From: JAFIFT01 sp020051095
GTDB lineage: Bacteria > Pseudomonadota > Gammaproteobacteria > Legionellales > Legionellaceae
Length of the DNA: 64,000 bases
Assembly (NCBI RefSeq): GCF_964199965.1
Contig: NZ_CAXMZT010000007.1
Location: 148,995 to 212,994 of the forward strand
Reading direction: 5' to 3'
The translations under genes were made by a program, and so were the position numbers. The notes under the pieces are model-generated. The model worked only from the letters and a program-made list of their open reading frames with translations. It did no database searches and was not told where the DNA came from. Below, in pieces: positions 18,436 to 26,944 of this stretch; the first letter of the stretch is position 1; every line of letters begins with the position of its first letter.

Positions 18436-19893
18436 ATGCATGATTTATTAGTAGTGGATAACTCCCAAAATAAGCTAATTGATTATTTCCCCGATTCCGT
18501 TATTACCTTTGAAACCTACCTCAATGAATATCCCAAAATTAATGAAGCGAAAGTAAACGTCATCAATTTATGCGATGCCGACAAGTACTTAAGCGAAGGG
18601 TATTATTGTTCGTTATTGGCTGCAGCAAGAAATCATTTCGTCATCCCAACTGCCAATACCCTCAATGATATGCGCGGAGGAATTCGCATCATTCTCAACA
18701 AAAAAATATGCCCAGCCAACGAACTTGCCTGGCTGGAAAATAATGAGGATAAGTTTCCTGTATATATATTAGGTGGAAAATCAACCGAGAATGCCATCTC
18801 AAGATTAGCGAAAAATATTTTTAAGCTCTACCCAACGCCTATTATTAAGATTACCAAAGGCATTATTCCAGAAACGCTCAACATTGAACGTGTCTGCTTG
18901 AATAAATCGTCTCACCTCGAGCAACGGGAATTTATTAGTCAACTATTAGACAATAATATTTCATCCCGCGAATATCGCGTCCAAAATAAAAAATACCGTT
19001 GGGATATGGCGATACTGGTCAATCCCAATGAAATAACGCCACCTAGCAATAAGAGTGCAATCAATCTATTTGTGAAAGCGGCTGCCAAATTGGGAATAAA
19101 AGCAGACATCGTGACTGCCGATAATTTATTTAACTTAAGCCAATACGATGCCCTGTTTGTTCGTGAAACGACGTTTATCAATCACCATACCTATCGCTTA
19201 GTGTGTGAGGCAGAAAAACTCGGCATGGTTGTCATTGATGATTCTGCCTCAATTTTACGATGCTGCAATAAAGTCTTTCTACATGATGCGTTTTCTTATA
19301 ATAAAGTGAACAGTTTAAAAACTAAAATTGTCAGTCATTTTAATAAAGGGTTGATCGATGAGATTGAAAACGAGTTCAATTACCCTGTTGTGTTAAAAAT
19401 GCCTGAAAGTTCATTTTCGAGTGGCGTATACAAAGCAAGCAACCGAGAAGAGCTCATCCAAAAGCTTGAGAAAATTTTTGAAAACTCCGCTTTAGCGCTT
19501 GTGCAAGAATATATGTACACCGATTTTGACTGGCGCATTGGTGTGTTAAATGGGCGTGCCATATTTGCATGTCGTTATTATATGGTCCGTAATCACTGGC
19601 AAATTTATAATAATAGCAAATCAAAACTTGAATCAGGTAGTTATGATTGCCTGCCAACCTTTGAAGTGCCACGCATTGTGCTCAATGCGGCCCTACGCGC
19701 TTGTAAAATGATTGGCAATGGATTATACGGTGTTGATATTAAAGTAAAAAATAAGCATGCCTATGTCATTGAAGTGAATGATAACCCAAGCGTTGATCAT
19801 CATGTTGAGGATCAATATCTCGGCCATGAACTATATATGCAGATAATGTCTGAATTCTTAACGAGGCTTGAGGCGAGAGGGCGAGGAAAATGA
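18436..19893 (+). CDS. RimK-like ATP-grasp ligase with RLAN domain
   Basis: The N-terminal half (about residues 1-200) matches the RLAN domain that precedes a class of RimK-like ATP-grasp enzymes. The C-terminal half has the ATP-grasp core: YPVVLKMPESSFSSGVYK near 315-332, VQEYMYTDFDWRIGVLNG near 355-372, and the Mg-binding VIEVNDNPSVDHHVE near 450. Such enzymes join an amino acid or amine to a carboxylate with ATP. The stop overlaps the start of the acetyltransferase by four bases (ATGA), so the two are translationally coupled. This pairing is known for amidoligase gene clusters; the product is unknown. Confidence 0.82.
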   Translation: MHDLLVVDNSQNKLIDYFPDSVITFETYLNEYPKINEAKVNVINLCDADKYLSEGYYCSLLAAARNHFVIPTANTLNDMRGGIRIILNKKICPANELAWLENNEDKFPVYILGGKSTENAISRLAKNIFKLYPTPIIKITKGIIPETLNIERVCLNKSSHLEQREFISQLLDNNISSREYRVQNKKYRWDMAILVNPNEITPPSNKSAINLFVKAAAKLGIKADIVTADNLFNLSQYDALFVRETTFINHHTYRLVCEAEKLGMVVIDDSASILRCCNKVFLHDAFSYNKVNSLKTKIVSHFNKGLIDEIENEFNYPVVLKMPESSFSSGVYKASNREELIQKLEKIFENSALALVQEYMYTDFDWRIGVLNGRAIFACRYYMVRNHWQIYNNSKSKLESGSYDCLPTFEVPRIVLNAALRACKMIGNGLYGVDIKVKNKHAYVIEVNDNPSVDHHVEDQYLGHELYMQIMSEFLTRLEARGRGK

Positions 19894-20348
19894 CCGTTCA
19901 ATTGATGATTAGAAAAGCTCAAATAACGGATTTATCCGACCTTGTCCTTATCGAAAATACTTGTTTTCCCACCGATAAGATTAATAAGCGGCAAATGCGT
20001 TATATGATCACCAAAGCGAAATGTCTCTTATATGTTGCTTATGATAAAAATACTCAAACCGTGTTAGGCTATGGGTTATGTTTTACACCACTTAATCGCA
20101 AGACAGCAAGACTGTATTCATTAGCCGTGTTACCTGACTATCAAGGGGCTCATGTTGCCAGCAACCTCCTGGTTGAACTCTTCAAAAAATTAAAGGAACA
20201 AGGATACGAATACTGCACCCTGGAAGTTCGCTCAGGCCATCCCAATACCCAGTCGTTATATCACAAATTTGGATTTGTTGATGTTAAAACGATTGACAAT
20301 TATTATGCCGATGGCGAATCTGCACTTCGCATGAGACTCGTTTTGTAA
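19890..20348 (+). CDS. GNAT-family N-acetyltransferase coupled to the ATP-grasp ligase
   Basis: This 152-residue protein has the GNAT fold in order: an N-terminal IRKAQITDLSDL strand and helix, the central YSLAVLPDYQG (about 74-84), the acetyl-CoA pyrophosphate loop region GAHVASNLLVEL, and the C-terminal NTQSLYHKFGFV hallmark. It would acetylate an amine, plausibly the substrate or product of the upstream ligase, given the four-base overlap. It resembles RimI-type enzymes, but the operon context argues against ribosomal protein modification. Confidence 0.85.
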   Translation: MTVQLMIRKAQITDLSDLVLIENTCFPTDKINKRQMRYMITKAKCLLYVAYDKNTQTVLGYGLCFTPLNRKTARLYSLAVLPDYQGAHVASNLLVELFKKLKEQGYEYCTLEVRSGHPNTQSLYHKFGFVDVKTIDNYYADGESALRMRLVL

Positions 20349-20385
20349 AGTAGGCATATTTCCTAATATCGACCATTTAGCAATG

Positions 20386-20838
20386 TCAGGATTTATGACT
20401 TTTAGCCAGTAGTCTATCTAATTGATTTGCAAATTGGCGGATTTCCGAAGAGCTCAACTTCGCAGAACCGCTCTGCTGAATACCGCTATCTCTTAATGAG
20501 GTATGAAAATCACGCATAGCCAAGGCTTGTTTAATGTTTTGCTCTGTATACAATTGACCCCGCGGATTCAGAGCAAGTGCGTTTTTCTTAACCACCTCAT
20601 CAGCCAGAGGAATATCCGCAGTAATGACTAAATCACCGACGCTCACCTGGGCAATGATGACATTATCTGCTGCATCAAAACCTCCCTCAACCAACTGGCG
20701 CTTAATATACGGTGACGGAGGTAGCTTTGAAAAATGGTTGGCAACGATAGTAGTCAGTGTGTTTGTCCGTTTTGCCGCTTTAAAAATAATCTCTTTAATG
20801 GCAACCGGGCATGCATCCCCATCGATCCAGATTTTCAA
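20386..20838 (-). CDS. yaiI: YaiI/YqxD family (DUF188, UPF0178) protein
   Basis: The opening MKIWIDGDACPVAIKEI and the later SVGDLVITADIPLADEVVKK and ALNPRGQLYTEQNI are hallmarks of this widespread family of about 150 residues. Its fold is related to PIN/NYN nucleases; the conserved Asp residues (D6, D8, and the Asp residues of GDLVITADIPLAD) fit a metal site, but no activity is firmly assigned. The gene stands alone, convergent with the acetyltransferase. Confidence 0.88.
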   Translation of the reverse strand: MKIWIDGDACPVAIKEIIFKAAKRTNTLTTIVANHFSKLPPSPYIKRQLVEGGFDAADNVIIAQVSVGDLVITADIPLADEVVKKNALALNPRGQLYTEQNIKQALAMRDFHTSLRDSGIQQSGSAKLSSSEIRQFANQLDRLLAKSHKS

Positions 20839-20970
20839 TATCAGTCCTTAACCAATTGTTTCAACGGCATTTAGTATATCCCATTTTTGCAAGAGCACCG
20901 AAATTTAATTCCTGCAAGGACAGGACTTCCCCATGAAATAGCAATTAATTTACACGTTAACGTTTATGGG

Positions 20971-21100
20971 CTTTGTACCGGACAATTTCATAATAGCTCC
21001 GTCGTTGCTAGCCTTTATACAGGTCCTGAAAAACGTTCCGAACTAACTTCGTCGTCACTGCGAGCAACGCGAAGCTATTATGAAATTGTCCGGTACAAAG
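20971..21100. mobile_element. Complete 130-bp MITE with 27-bp terminal inverted repeats
   Basis: Bases 20971-20997 and 21074-21100 are perfect 27-base inverted repeats that begin CTTTGTACCGGACAA. The element is flanked by a 9-base direct repeat, GTTTATGGG, at 20962-20970 and 21101-21109, which is the target-site duplication. The interior (76 bases) has no coding capacity. Nine-base duplications are usual for IS1- and IS4-like transposases, so a helper of that type is a reasonable guess; none is in the window. Confidence 0.9.
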
Positions 21101-21143
21101 GTTTATGGGACCCCAAGCCAAACCCCTAATAAATCCTTAATGA

Positions 21144-22373
21144 ATGTTTGATAACCTATTCACCTTTTTGACAGAAAAATTTGACATGTTAGGTGCCAAT
21201 ATGTTTAAAAGTACACACACGAAAGGAAAATCGCCTACTCAATGCGGCAAAGATAGTGACGCTCATAATGAACCTAACAACACAAAAATGATAAAGGTTG
21301 AGAAACAATATTCTCATCCCTCGTTGATTAGCCTATGTGACGCCGTCGCAAGATGCGCAAAAGCGTTATTAGCTTTAGGGGCAGAAAACAACTGGAGCGA
21401 TATCGTGCTTAGCAAAGGCAAATCCCAGATTGCCGGAAAATATCGAGACAACTGGCTCTATTTAAGTCGCACGGATCGCTCCATCAACGATCCGAAACCG
21501 CCTCGAACACAACCAAAATCCGACTGGTTTTCTTTATTTAATCAGGATCAAAAACAAAAGTTTTTCTATCACCAACCCAAATATGAATCAGTACACAATA
21601 TAAATTTTGTCCCACGAAATGCCGCTTCAGCCATGATGAGCCTCACTGGCGCTTGTGATCAACATGCCTTTGTGGTTGCATGCCTATTGCGAGCAATCTT
21701 GCCGATTAACACGCCAATTCGTATATGTGGCTTAAAAATAAAAAATCACGCAATTCCCCATACTTTTGTGGTTGTTGGCGATTTGCCTTCGTCAAAATCA
21801 ATCCATTTAAAAAATATCGATCCTGGCTCCCTGATTGTCGTCGATGCGTGGGTTATTCAAGGTGGCGCTGTCAGATTATCTGACTATATTTTCACCAAAA
21901 ACTGGTTAGCCCACTGCAAATTAGAAGTGGATTTTAGTTTTCAAGCCGATGGCAACGATCACTTAATTAAGCGGGTGGTCAAACAAAAATTGTTACACGA
22001 TATACTCAGCCAAGAAATTAACGACCACGAAGACGACCCATTGATTGAAGCAACCCCTGGTACGCAAGTTGCCAAATACACACAACATACCCTGGAAGAG
22101 CAGTTACATTATCTCGAATTGATGAAACACGCAGCCCATTGTTTCTCGAGCGATCCGACACAATATTATGGAGAAGTGTTTGATATGTCCACCATTTCAA
22201 GCCACTATTCCCCCCCACACGATGCCTGTGACGCCTGGGCATATTTAGTCGAAAACTACCCCCACCCCCTGTTTAAGCGAGCACTTGATGTTGCCCAAGA
22301 ACGCGTTTCAGCAACCCTGGAAAATGAAGAGAACGAGTTTACAAGATTATACTCGGGTGCGCCCAATGGATAG
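21144..22373 (+). CDS. Papain/transglutaminase-like (Cys-His-Asp) effector candidate
   Basis: No signal peptide or membrane helix is present. A central domain shows the order and spacing of a papain/transglutaminase-fold triad: Cys171 in GACDQHAFVVACLLR, His206 in PHTFVVVGD and Asp234 in IVVDAW. That pattern recurs in bacterial toxins and effectors that cleave or deamidate host proteins. The C-terminal 120 residues are acidic and helical. The start is uncertain (ATG 21144, alternatives 21186 and 21201) and no strong ribosome-binding site is visible. It begins 44 bases after a MITE, so its promoter may have been altered. Effector status and activity are inferred. Confidence 0.65.
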   Translation: MFDNLFTFLTEKFDMLGANMFKSTHTKGKSPTQCGKDSDAHNEPNNTKMIKVEKQYSHPSLISLCDAVARCAKALLALGAENNWSDIVLSKGKSQIAGKYRDNWLYLSRTDRSINDPKPPRTQPKSDWFSLFNQDQKQKFFYHQPKYESVHNINFVPRNAASAMMSLTGACDQHAFVVACLLRAILPINTPIRICGLKIKNHAIPHTFVVVGDLPSSKSIHLKNIDPGSLIVVDAWVIQGGAVRLSDYIFTKNWLAHCKLEVDFSFQADGNDHLIKRVVKQKLLHDILSQEINDHEDDPLIEATPGTQVAKYTQHTLEEQLHYLELMKHAAHCFSSDPTQYYGEVFDMSTISSHYSPPHDACDAWAYLVENYPHPLFKRALDVAQERVSATLENEENEFTRLYSGAPNG

Positions 22374-22416
22374 CGCTTACTAGCATTTTCAAGTATCTTA
22401 AGTATAAAATACCACA

Positions 22417-23184
22417 ATGGTTATCACCGACATCTCTTTGCCAATGAAAGAAACAAATGAACTATTTGTTTTACTAAAAAAGTTACTTCGCCAGCAAGGC
22501 CTAACTTACCGTAAACTGGCAGATGGCCTTGGGTTATCGGAAGCAAGTGTTAAACGAATATTTAGCCAGAAAGATATTAATCTTAGCCGTTTGGAAGAAA
22601 TATGTCAGTTGATGAAAATCAGTTTATCCGATGTATTCAAACAAATCGAAGAGCAAAAAGCCTATATCCGCCAGTTAAGCTATGAGCAAGAAAAAGAACT
22701 CATATCCAATCAGCACCTTTTATTGGTGACCATTTGTGTTTTAAACCATTGGACATTTGATGAAATTTTGCACTATTACAGGCTAACCGAGCATGAGCTC
22801 ATTCGCTTAGCTGCAAAGTTAGATCACATGAAAATCATTGAACTGTTACCCGGAAATCGATTCAAACGCTTAATTGATCCCAATTTCCAATGGATTAGCG
22901 ATGGACCTATCCAACGGTTCTTTCAGCAAACGATTCAAGATGATTTTTTTCAAAGCCAATTTGACAAACCCAATGAGCTTTATTTGTTAAAAAATGGGAT
23001 GCTCAATGAAGCTGATAATCTGAGATTTCAACATGCGTTAAGACAGTTAGCCAATGATTTTATTGCCCTTTGCAAGGAAAGCAAAGGCGTCCCCATTGAA
23101 AATCGCCATGGGACCGCACTTCTCATTGCAATGCGTCCTTGGGCCCCCAAACTATTTGATGATTTAAAACGTGAGGGCATGTAG
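22417..23184 (+). CDS. XRE-family transcriptional regulator
   Basis: Residues about 18-75 form a Cro/CI-type helix-turn-helix: GLTYRKLADGLGLSEASVKR followed by LSRLEEICQLMKISLSDVF. The remaining 180 residues form a helical C-terminal domain with aromatic residues (IDPNFQWISDGPIQRFF near 155) seen in other bacterial XRE regulators of this length; its ligand is unknown. The gene is convergent with the LplT-Aas fusion and 26 bases from its end. The same neighbour does not prove regulation. ATG 22444 is an alternative start. Confidence 0.8.
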   Translation: MVITDISLPMKETNELFVLLKKLLRQQGLTYRKLADGLGLSEASVKRIFSQKDINLSRLEEICQLMKISLSDVFKQIEEQKAYIRQLSYEQEKELISNQHLLLVTICVLNHWTFDEILHYYRLTEHELIRLAAKLDHMKIIELLPGNRFKRLIDPNFQWISDGPIQRFFQQTIQDDFFQSQFDKPNELYLLKNGMLNEADNLRFQHALRQLANDFIALCKESKGVPIENRHGTALLIAMRPWAPKLFDDLKREGM

Positions 23185-23210
23185 CGGTGAGCCCACTACC
23201 CTCACACCCT

Positions 23211-26200
23211 TTATTCAGGTAGAGGTGTTGTTTGCACAGCCGTCAATAACTGTTTTGCCGTCAAATAATCCTTTTTGCCACTGCCCAATTTTGGCAGCTC
23301 AGAGAGTTGCATAATGATTTCAGGCAACATCAACTTTGGAAGTGGGGATTGAAGTAGTCGTTGTTTTACCGCTGCCTCATCCAGGTTACCCGCATAGAGC
23401 AGTGCTAATTTTTCCCCTTTTTTATCATCATTGAGCGCGATTGCCATGCATGCCATTTCTCCACTTCCACAAGCGTTCTGCCATGCCTGCTCCACTTCGG
23501 TCAAGCTAATCATTTCGCCTGCAATTTTAGCAAAACGTGAATATCGATCAACGATGGTTAAAAAGCCTTCTTCATCCAGATAGCCTTTATCCCCGCTTTT
23601 ATACCAACTGTAATCTTGAGCTTTTATTAGCACTTGCTTGGTTTTCTCAGGATCATTCAAATACCCTTTCATGACTTGTGTCCCGCCAATCAAAATTAAT
23701 CCGGCTTCCCCGATAGGGAGTTCTTCGAATGTTTCAGGATCAACCACTTTAAAAGCACATCCAGGCAACGGCAGCCCCACCGTTCCAACCTTATTGGCAT
23801 GATGGATATGCCAATCTTCTTTTGAAATGACATCTGGTAAATTACAACTAGCTACTGGAGAAACTTCGGTTGCACCATATCCTTCATAGATTTCTTGACT
23901 AAATTTTTCTTTAAACTCATGACGAACTTGGTTAGAAAGTTTTTCTGCCCCAGCAATCACAAACCGCAAAGAGGCAAGCATTTGGGGATGAATCTTGGGG
24001 TTTCGACACATTAACCCAAGTAAGCTTGACGTGGAACAAAAAATAGTGATGCGATGTTGAAAAATTTGCTTAGCTTGTGCAAGGGACTTCGTCGGATCGG
24101 GTTGGCAGACCATGGGTATTCCTTTGATTAACGGCAATAACGTTGTCACAGTTAAACCAAAGGCATGAAATAGCGGCAGACAATTCAGCATTTTATCGTC
24201 GGGTTTAATACCAATGACTGCGGAGACCTGGTGAATATTGCTCAATAGGTTAGCATGGGTTAATTCAATGCCTTTGGGTTTGCCCTCACTGCCGCTACTA
24301 AATAGAATAGCTGCTGTGCTTTCAATGGGCGCCGATTGCAAAAACAAAGGTCGAATAACAAAGGTAGGGAGAATTTTTAGCAATACGCTGTAATAAATAA
24401 TGGCCTTTTTGCTGTTTACATGGATTAAATCTTCTAAATAAATAAACTGCACCACTCGGCTTAAGCTATCAACATGCAATCCCTTAGAGGTTAATTTTTT
24501 TATAAAGGCTTTCGAGGTGATAACACACTGAATATTGGCCTGCTTGACAGCATGAAGCAGGGCTTCATCGGTGGCGGTATAATTTAAGTTGACCACCGTT
24601 TTGGCGGAAGCTAAAACGGCTAAATTAGCAATGACGCCCGCACTTTGCGTTGGAAGCAACAGCCCAATCGCTTGTTCCTCTTCAATCATAGGCTTTAATT
24701 TTGCCTTGAGAAACAGTGTAACTGCCGCTAATTGGTTGTAGCTGTATGCTTTATCATTATCATCGACCAACGCTATTTCGTTGGCTGATTTTTTTGCTCG
24801 ATTGAGCCATTCGGTTTGTAAGTTACCCATGCTCTCGATTGAACGGTTCCATGCTTTGATTGAGAGCTCTTGTACTTTTTGCAAAACAACGGGGGCTTTG
24901 CTTTCGATAGCTAACGGCTCACCAAACACCACATGAACGCGTCTATCTTTAAGCTTATCTTGTTTTCCTTGTGCTCTTGAAGCGTAGGAAGCTTTGCTCC
25001 CCCACAAGCCATGAAGATAAAAAGGTATGATGACCGCATTGGCATCTTGAGCAGACCGCTCAAACCCCGTATTAAATTTACCAATTTGGCCATTTTTGCT
25101 TAACCTACCTTCTGGAAAGAGCGCCACCACTTCCCCATTATTCAAAGCATCGTGGACAGTTTGTAATGCTTCATGGGAAGCACCTCTTGCGATGGGAATC
25201 ACTTTAAAAAACTTAAAAAACCAAGATAAATATTTCATTTCATAGATTGAACGGTCCATCACAAAGCGAATAGGTCTAGGGCATGCCACCTGTAAAATTG
25301 CCCAATCGATAAAACTCACATGATTTCCAAGCAATAAGACACCACCGGAAGAAGGTAGGTTTTTCAAATCGTGGACATAAACGCGATAAAATTTGGAGGT
25401 CACCACATACAGGCAATAGCGAATTAAGGATTGAGGCATGGTAATTATCGTATGCACCGCTGCAACAAAAGCCACTGCAAATAGTCCATTGATCAACCAA
25501 CGACTATCGACCTGATATATACCTAAAACCACTGTCAGAATAAGAAAAGAAAACATAAAACAATTTTGAACAAAATTGTTGGCCGCTAATATTTTCCCAA
25601 TTTCCTTTCTTGGCGCATTAAATTGAATGAGTGAATTGAGAGGGACTACCAACATGCCACCAAAAAATCCATAGATCAAAAAAAGGCAGACAATACCCAT
25701 CTTCCCTGACAGTAACGGTAAGATAAATAATCCGACGGTGATACCAATGGTCGCAACTGGAATAAGACCGGTTTCGATAAAACCCTTTGAAACCTTGCCC
25801 GCATAAAGTGCACCGAGCAGTATGCCAATCCCACCGATGGCTAATGACCCCTGGGCAAACAGGACGCCGACATTGCCCACGTGCTCTTTTAAATAGGCGC
25901 CATAGCTTGCCAGTAACACCTGATTAATAGCCCAAAATAATGATAGACCAACGATACAGCTAAAAATTACTTTCGGATGACGCGCTTTCTCCAAATAATT
26001 TTGCAAATACTTCCCTTTAAAATATGCCTTAATTTCATAAGTTGAATTGGGATCGACTGCAGCATTTTTAACAAGACGGAAGGTCATCAAGGTTTCAAAG
26101 GTTGAAAAGACAACGAGCAAAAACCCCATCGGTGCAAACGCTTGTAAAATTAACGTCTTATCTTGGCTATTTTTTAAGCCAGCGCCCTGAATAAAATGAC

Positions 26201-26684
26201 TAAACAACGAAGTAAACACAAATGTCGCCGCCAATATGGCAATTATTGTTAACGTCTGCACAATGGCATTGATTTGTGTCAACTGCTCTTTTCCAAATAT
26301 TTCTTTGATGTAGCCATATTTTGCCGGGGAGTTCATTACTGACTGGATAGCAAGCAGCAACGTTAGGCCATAAGCACCCCAAAAATAACCTTGATAATAA
26401 CACCAGCATACCAATAGGGTTAAAGGGATTGCTGCGGCAGCAGTTACCCGAAGGACGCTGGCTTTGGAGAAACGATCGGCGATAAAACCTGACGGCGTAA
26501 ACAATAAAATATAGGGTAGTAAAATAAGGCCATTAATGATCGCTGAATAAATGGTGTAGTCAGCGCTATTAGCCGTTTGGTATAGCGTATCTTGAATGAG
26601 AATTTTATGGCCCACATCGATAAAGGTATTGAAAAATACCAACACCAGGTAGGGGATAAAACTGTTCGTGCCTTTTAGTTTCAT
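23211..26684 (-). CDS. aas: LplT-Aas fusion: lysophospholipid flippase, 2-acyl-GPE acyltransferase and acyl-ACP ligase
   Basis: Three activities of lysophospholipid repair are in one 1157-residue chain. Residues about 1-415 are an MFS transporter like LplT, which flips lysophospholipid inward. Residues about 430-640 are a PlsC acyltransferase with NHVSFID (HX4D motif, near 452) and FPEGRLS (near 523). Residues about 650-1150 are an AMP-forming acyl-ACP synthetase with SSGSEGKPKG (near 797) and YGATEVSP (near 936). In E. coli lplT and aas are two genes; the fused form is known in other proteobacteria. It would sit in the inner membrane and repair phospholipids damaged by phospholipases. Confidence 0.9.
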   Translation of the reverse strand: MKLKGTNSFIPYLVLVFFNTFIDVGHKILIQDTLYQTANSADYTIYSAIINGLILLPYILLFTPSGFIADRFSKASVLRVTAAAAIPLTLLVCWCYYQGYFWGAYGLTLLLAIQSVMNSPAKYGYIKEIFGKEQLTQINAIVQTLTIIAILAATFVFTSLFSHFIQGAGLKNSQDKTLILQAFAPMGFLLVVFSTFETLMTFRLVKNAAVDPNSTYEIKAYFKGKYLQNYLEKARHPKVIFSCIVGLSLFWAINQVLLASYGAYLKEHVGNVGVLFAQGSLAIGGIGILLGALYAGKVSKGFIETGLIPVATIGITVGLFILPLLSGKMGIVCLFLIYGFFGGMLVVPLNSLIQFNAPRKEIGKILAANNFVQNCFMFSFLILTVVLGIYQVDSRWLINGLFAVAFVAAVHTIITMPQSLIRYCLYVVTSKFYRVYVHDLKNLPSSGGVLLLGNHVSFIDWAILQVACPRPIRFVMDRSIYEMKYLSWFFKFFKVIPIARGASHEALQTVHDALNNGEVVALFPEGRLSKNGQIGKFNTGFERSAQDANAVIIPFYLHGLWGSKASYASRAQGKQDKLKDRRVHVVFGEPLAIESKAPVVLQKVQELSIKAWNRSIESMGNLQTEWLNRAKKSANEIALVDDNDKAYSYNQLAAVTLFLKAKLKPMIEEEQAIGLLLPTQSAGVIANLAVLASAKTVVNLNYTATDEALLHAVKQANIQCVITSKAFIKKLTSKGLHVDSLSRVVQFIYLEDLIHVNSKKAIIYYSVLLKILPTFVIRPLFLQSAPIESTAAILFSSGSEGKPKGIELTHANLLSNIHQVSAVIGIKPDDKMLNCLPLFHAFGLTVTTLLPLIKGIPMVCQPDPTKSLAQAKQIFQHRITIFCSTSSLLGLMCRNPKIHPQMLASLRFVIAGAEKLSNQVRHEFKEKFSQEIYEGYGATEVSPVASCNLPDVISKEDWHIHHANKVGTVGLPLPGCAFKVVDPETFEELPIGEAGLILIGGTQVMKGYLNDPEKTKQVLIKAQDYSWYKSGDKGYLDEEGFLTIVDRYSRFAKIAGEMISLTEVEQAWQNACGSGEMACMAIALNDDKKGEKLALLYAGNLDEAAVKQRLLQSPLPKLMLPEIIMQLSELPKLGSGKKDYLTAKQLLTAVQTTPLPE

Positions 26685-26944
26685 ATAAACCTCTGTTCGT
26701 CAGCTTGGACTACCATCTTAAAGTAGACATAATCGTGGAATGGATTAACATATACTTATATTAGGATTCAGTCTAAATATAATCAACTAATGCTATAAAG
26801 GATGAGAATAATTATTCTATTCGTATTATATTTTAATACTATTTCCTGAGGCCTTTGGATTAGTTCACCTGAGATGGCGATAAAGTCTCAATCGATCAGG
26901 ACTGACGAAACGATCATTGTCACTTGGTCTATGTATTTTCAATA

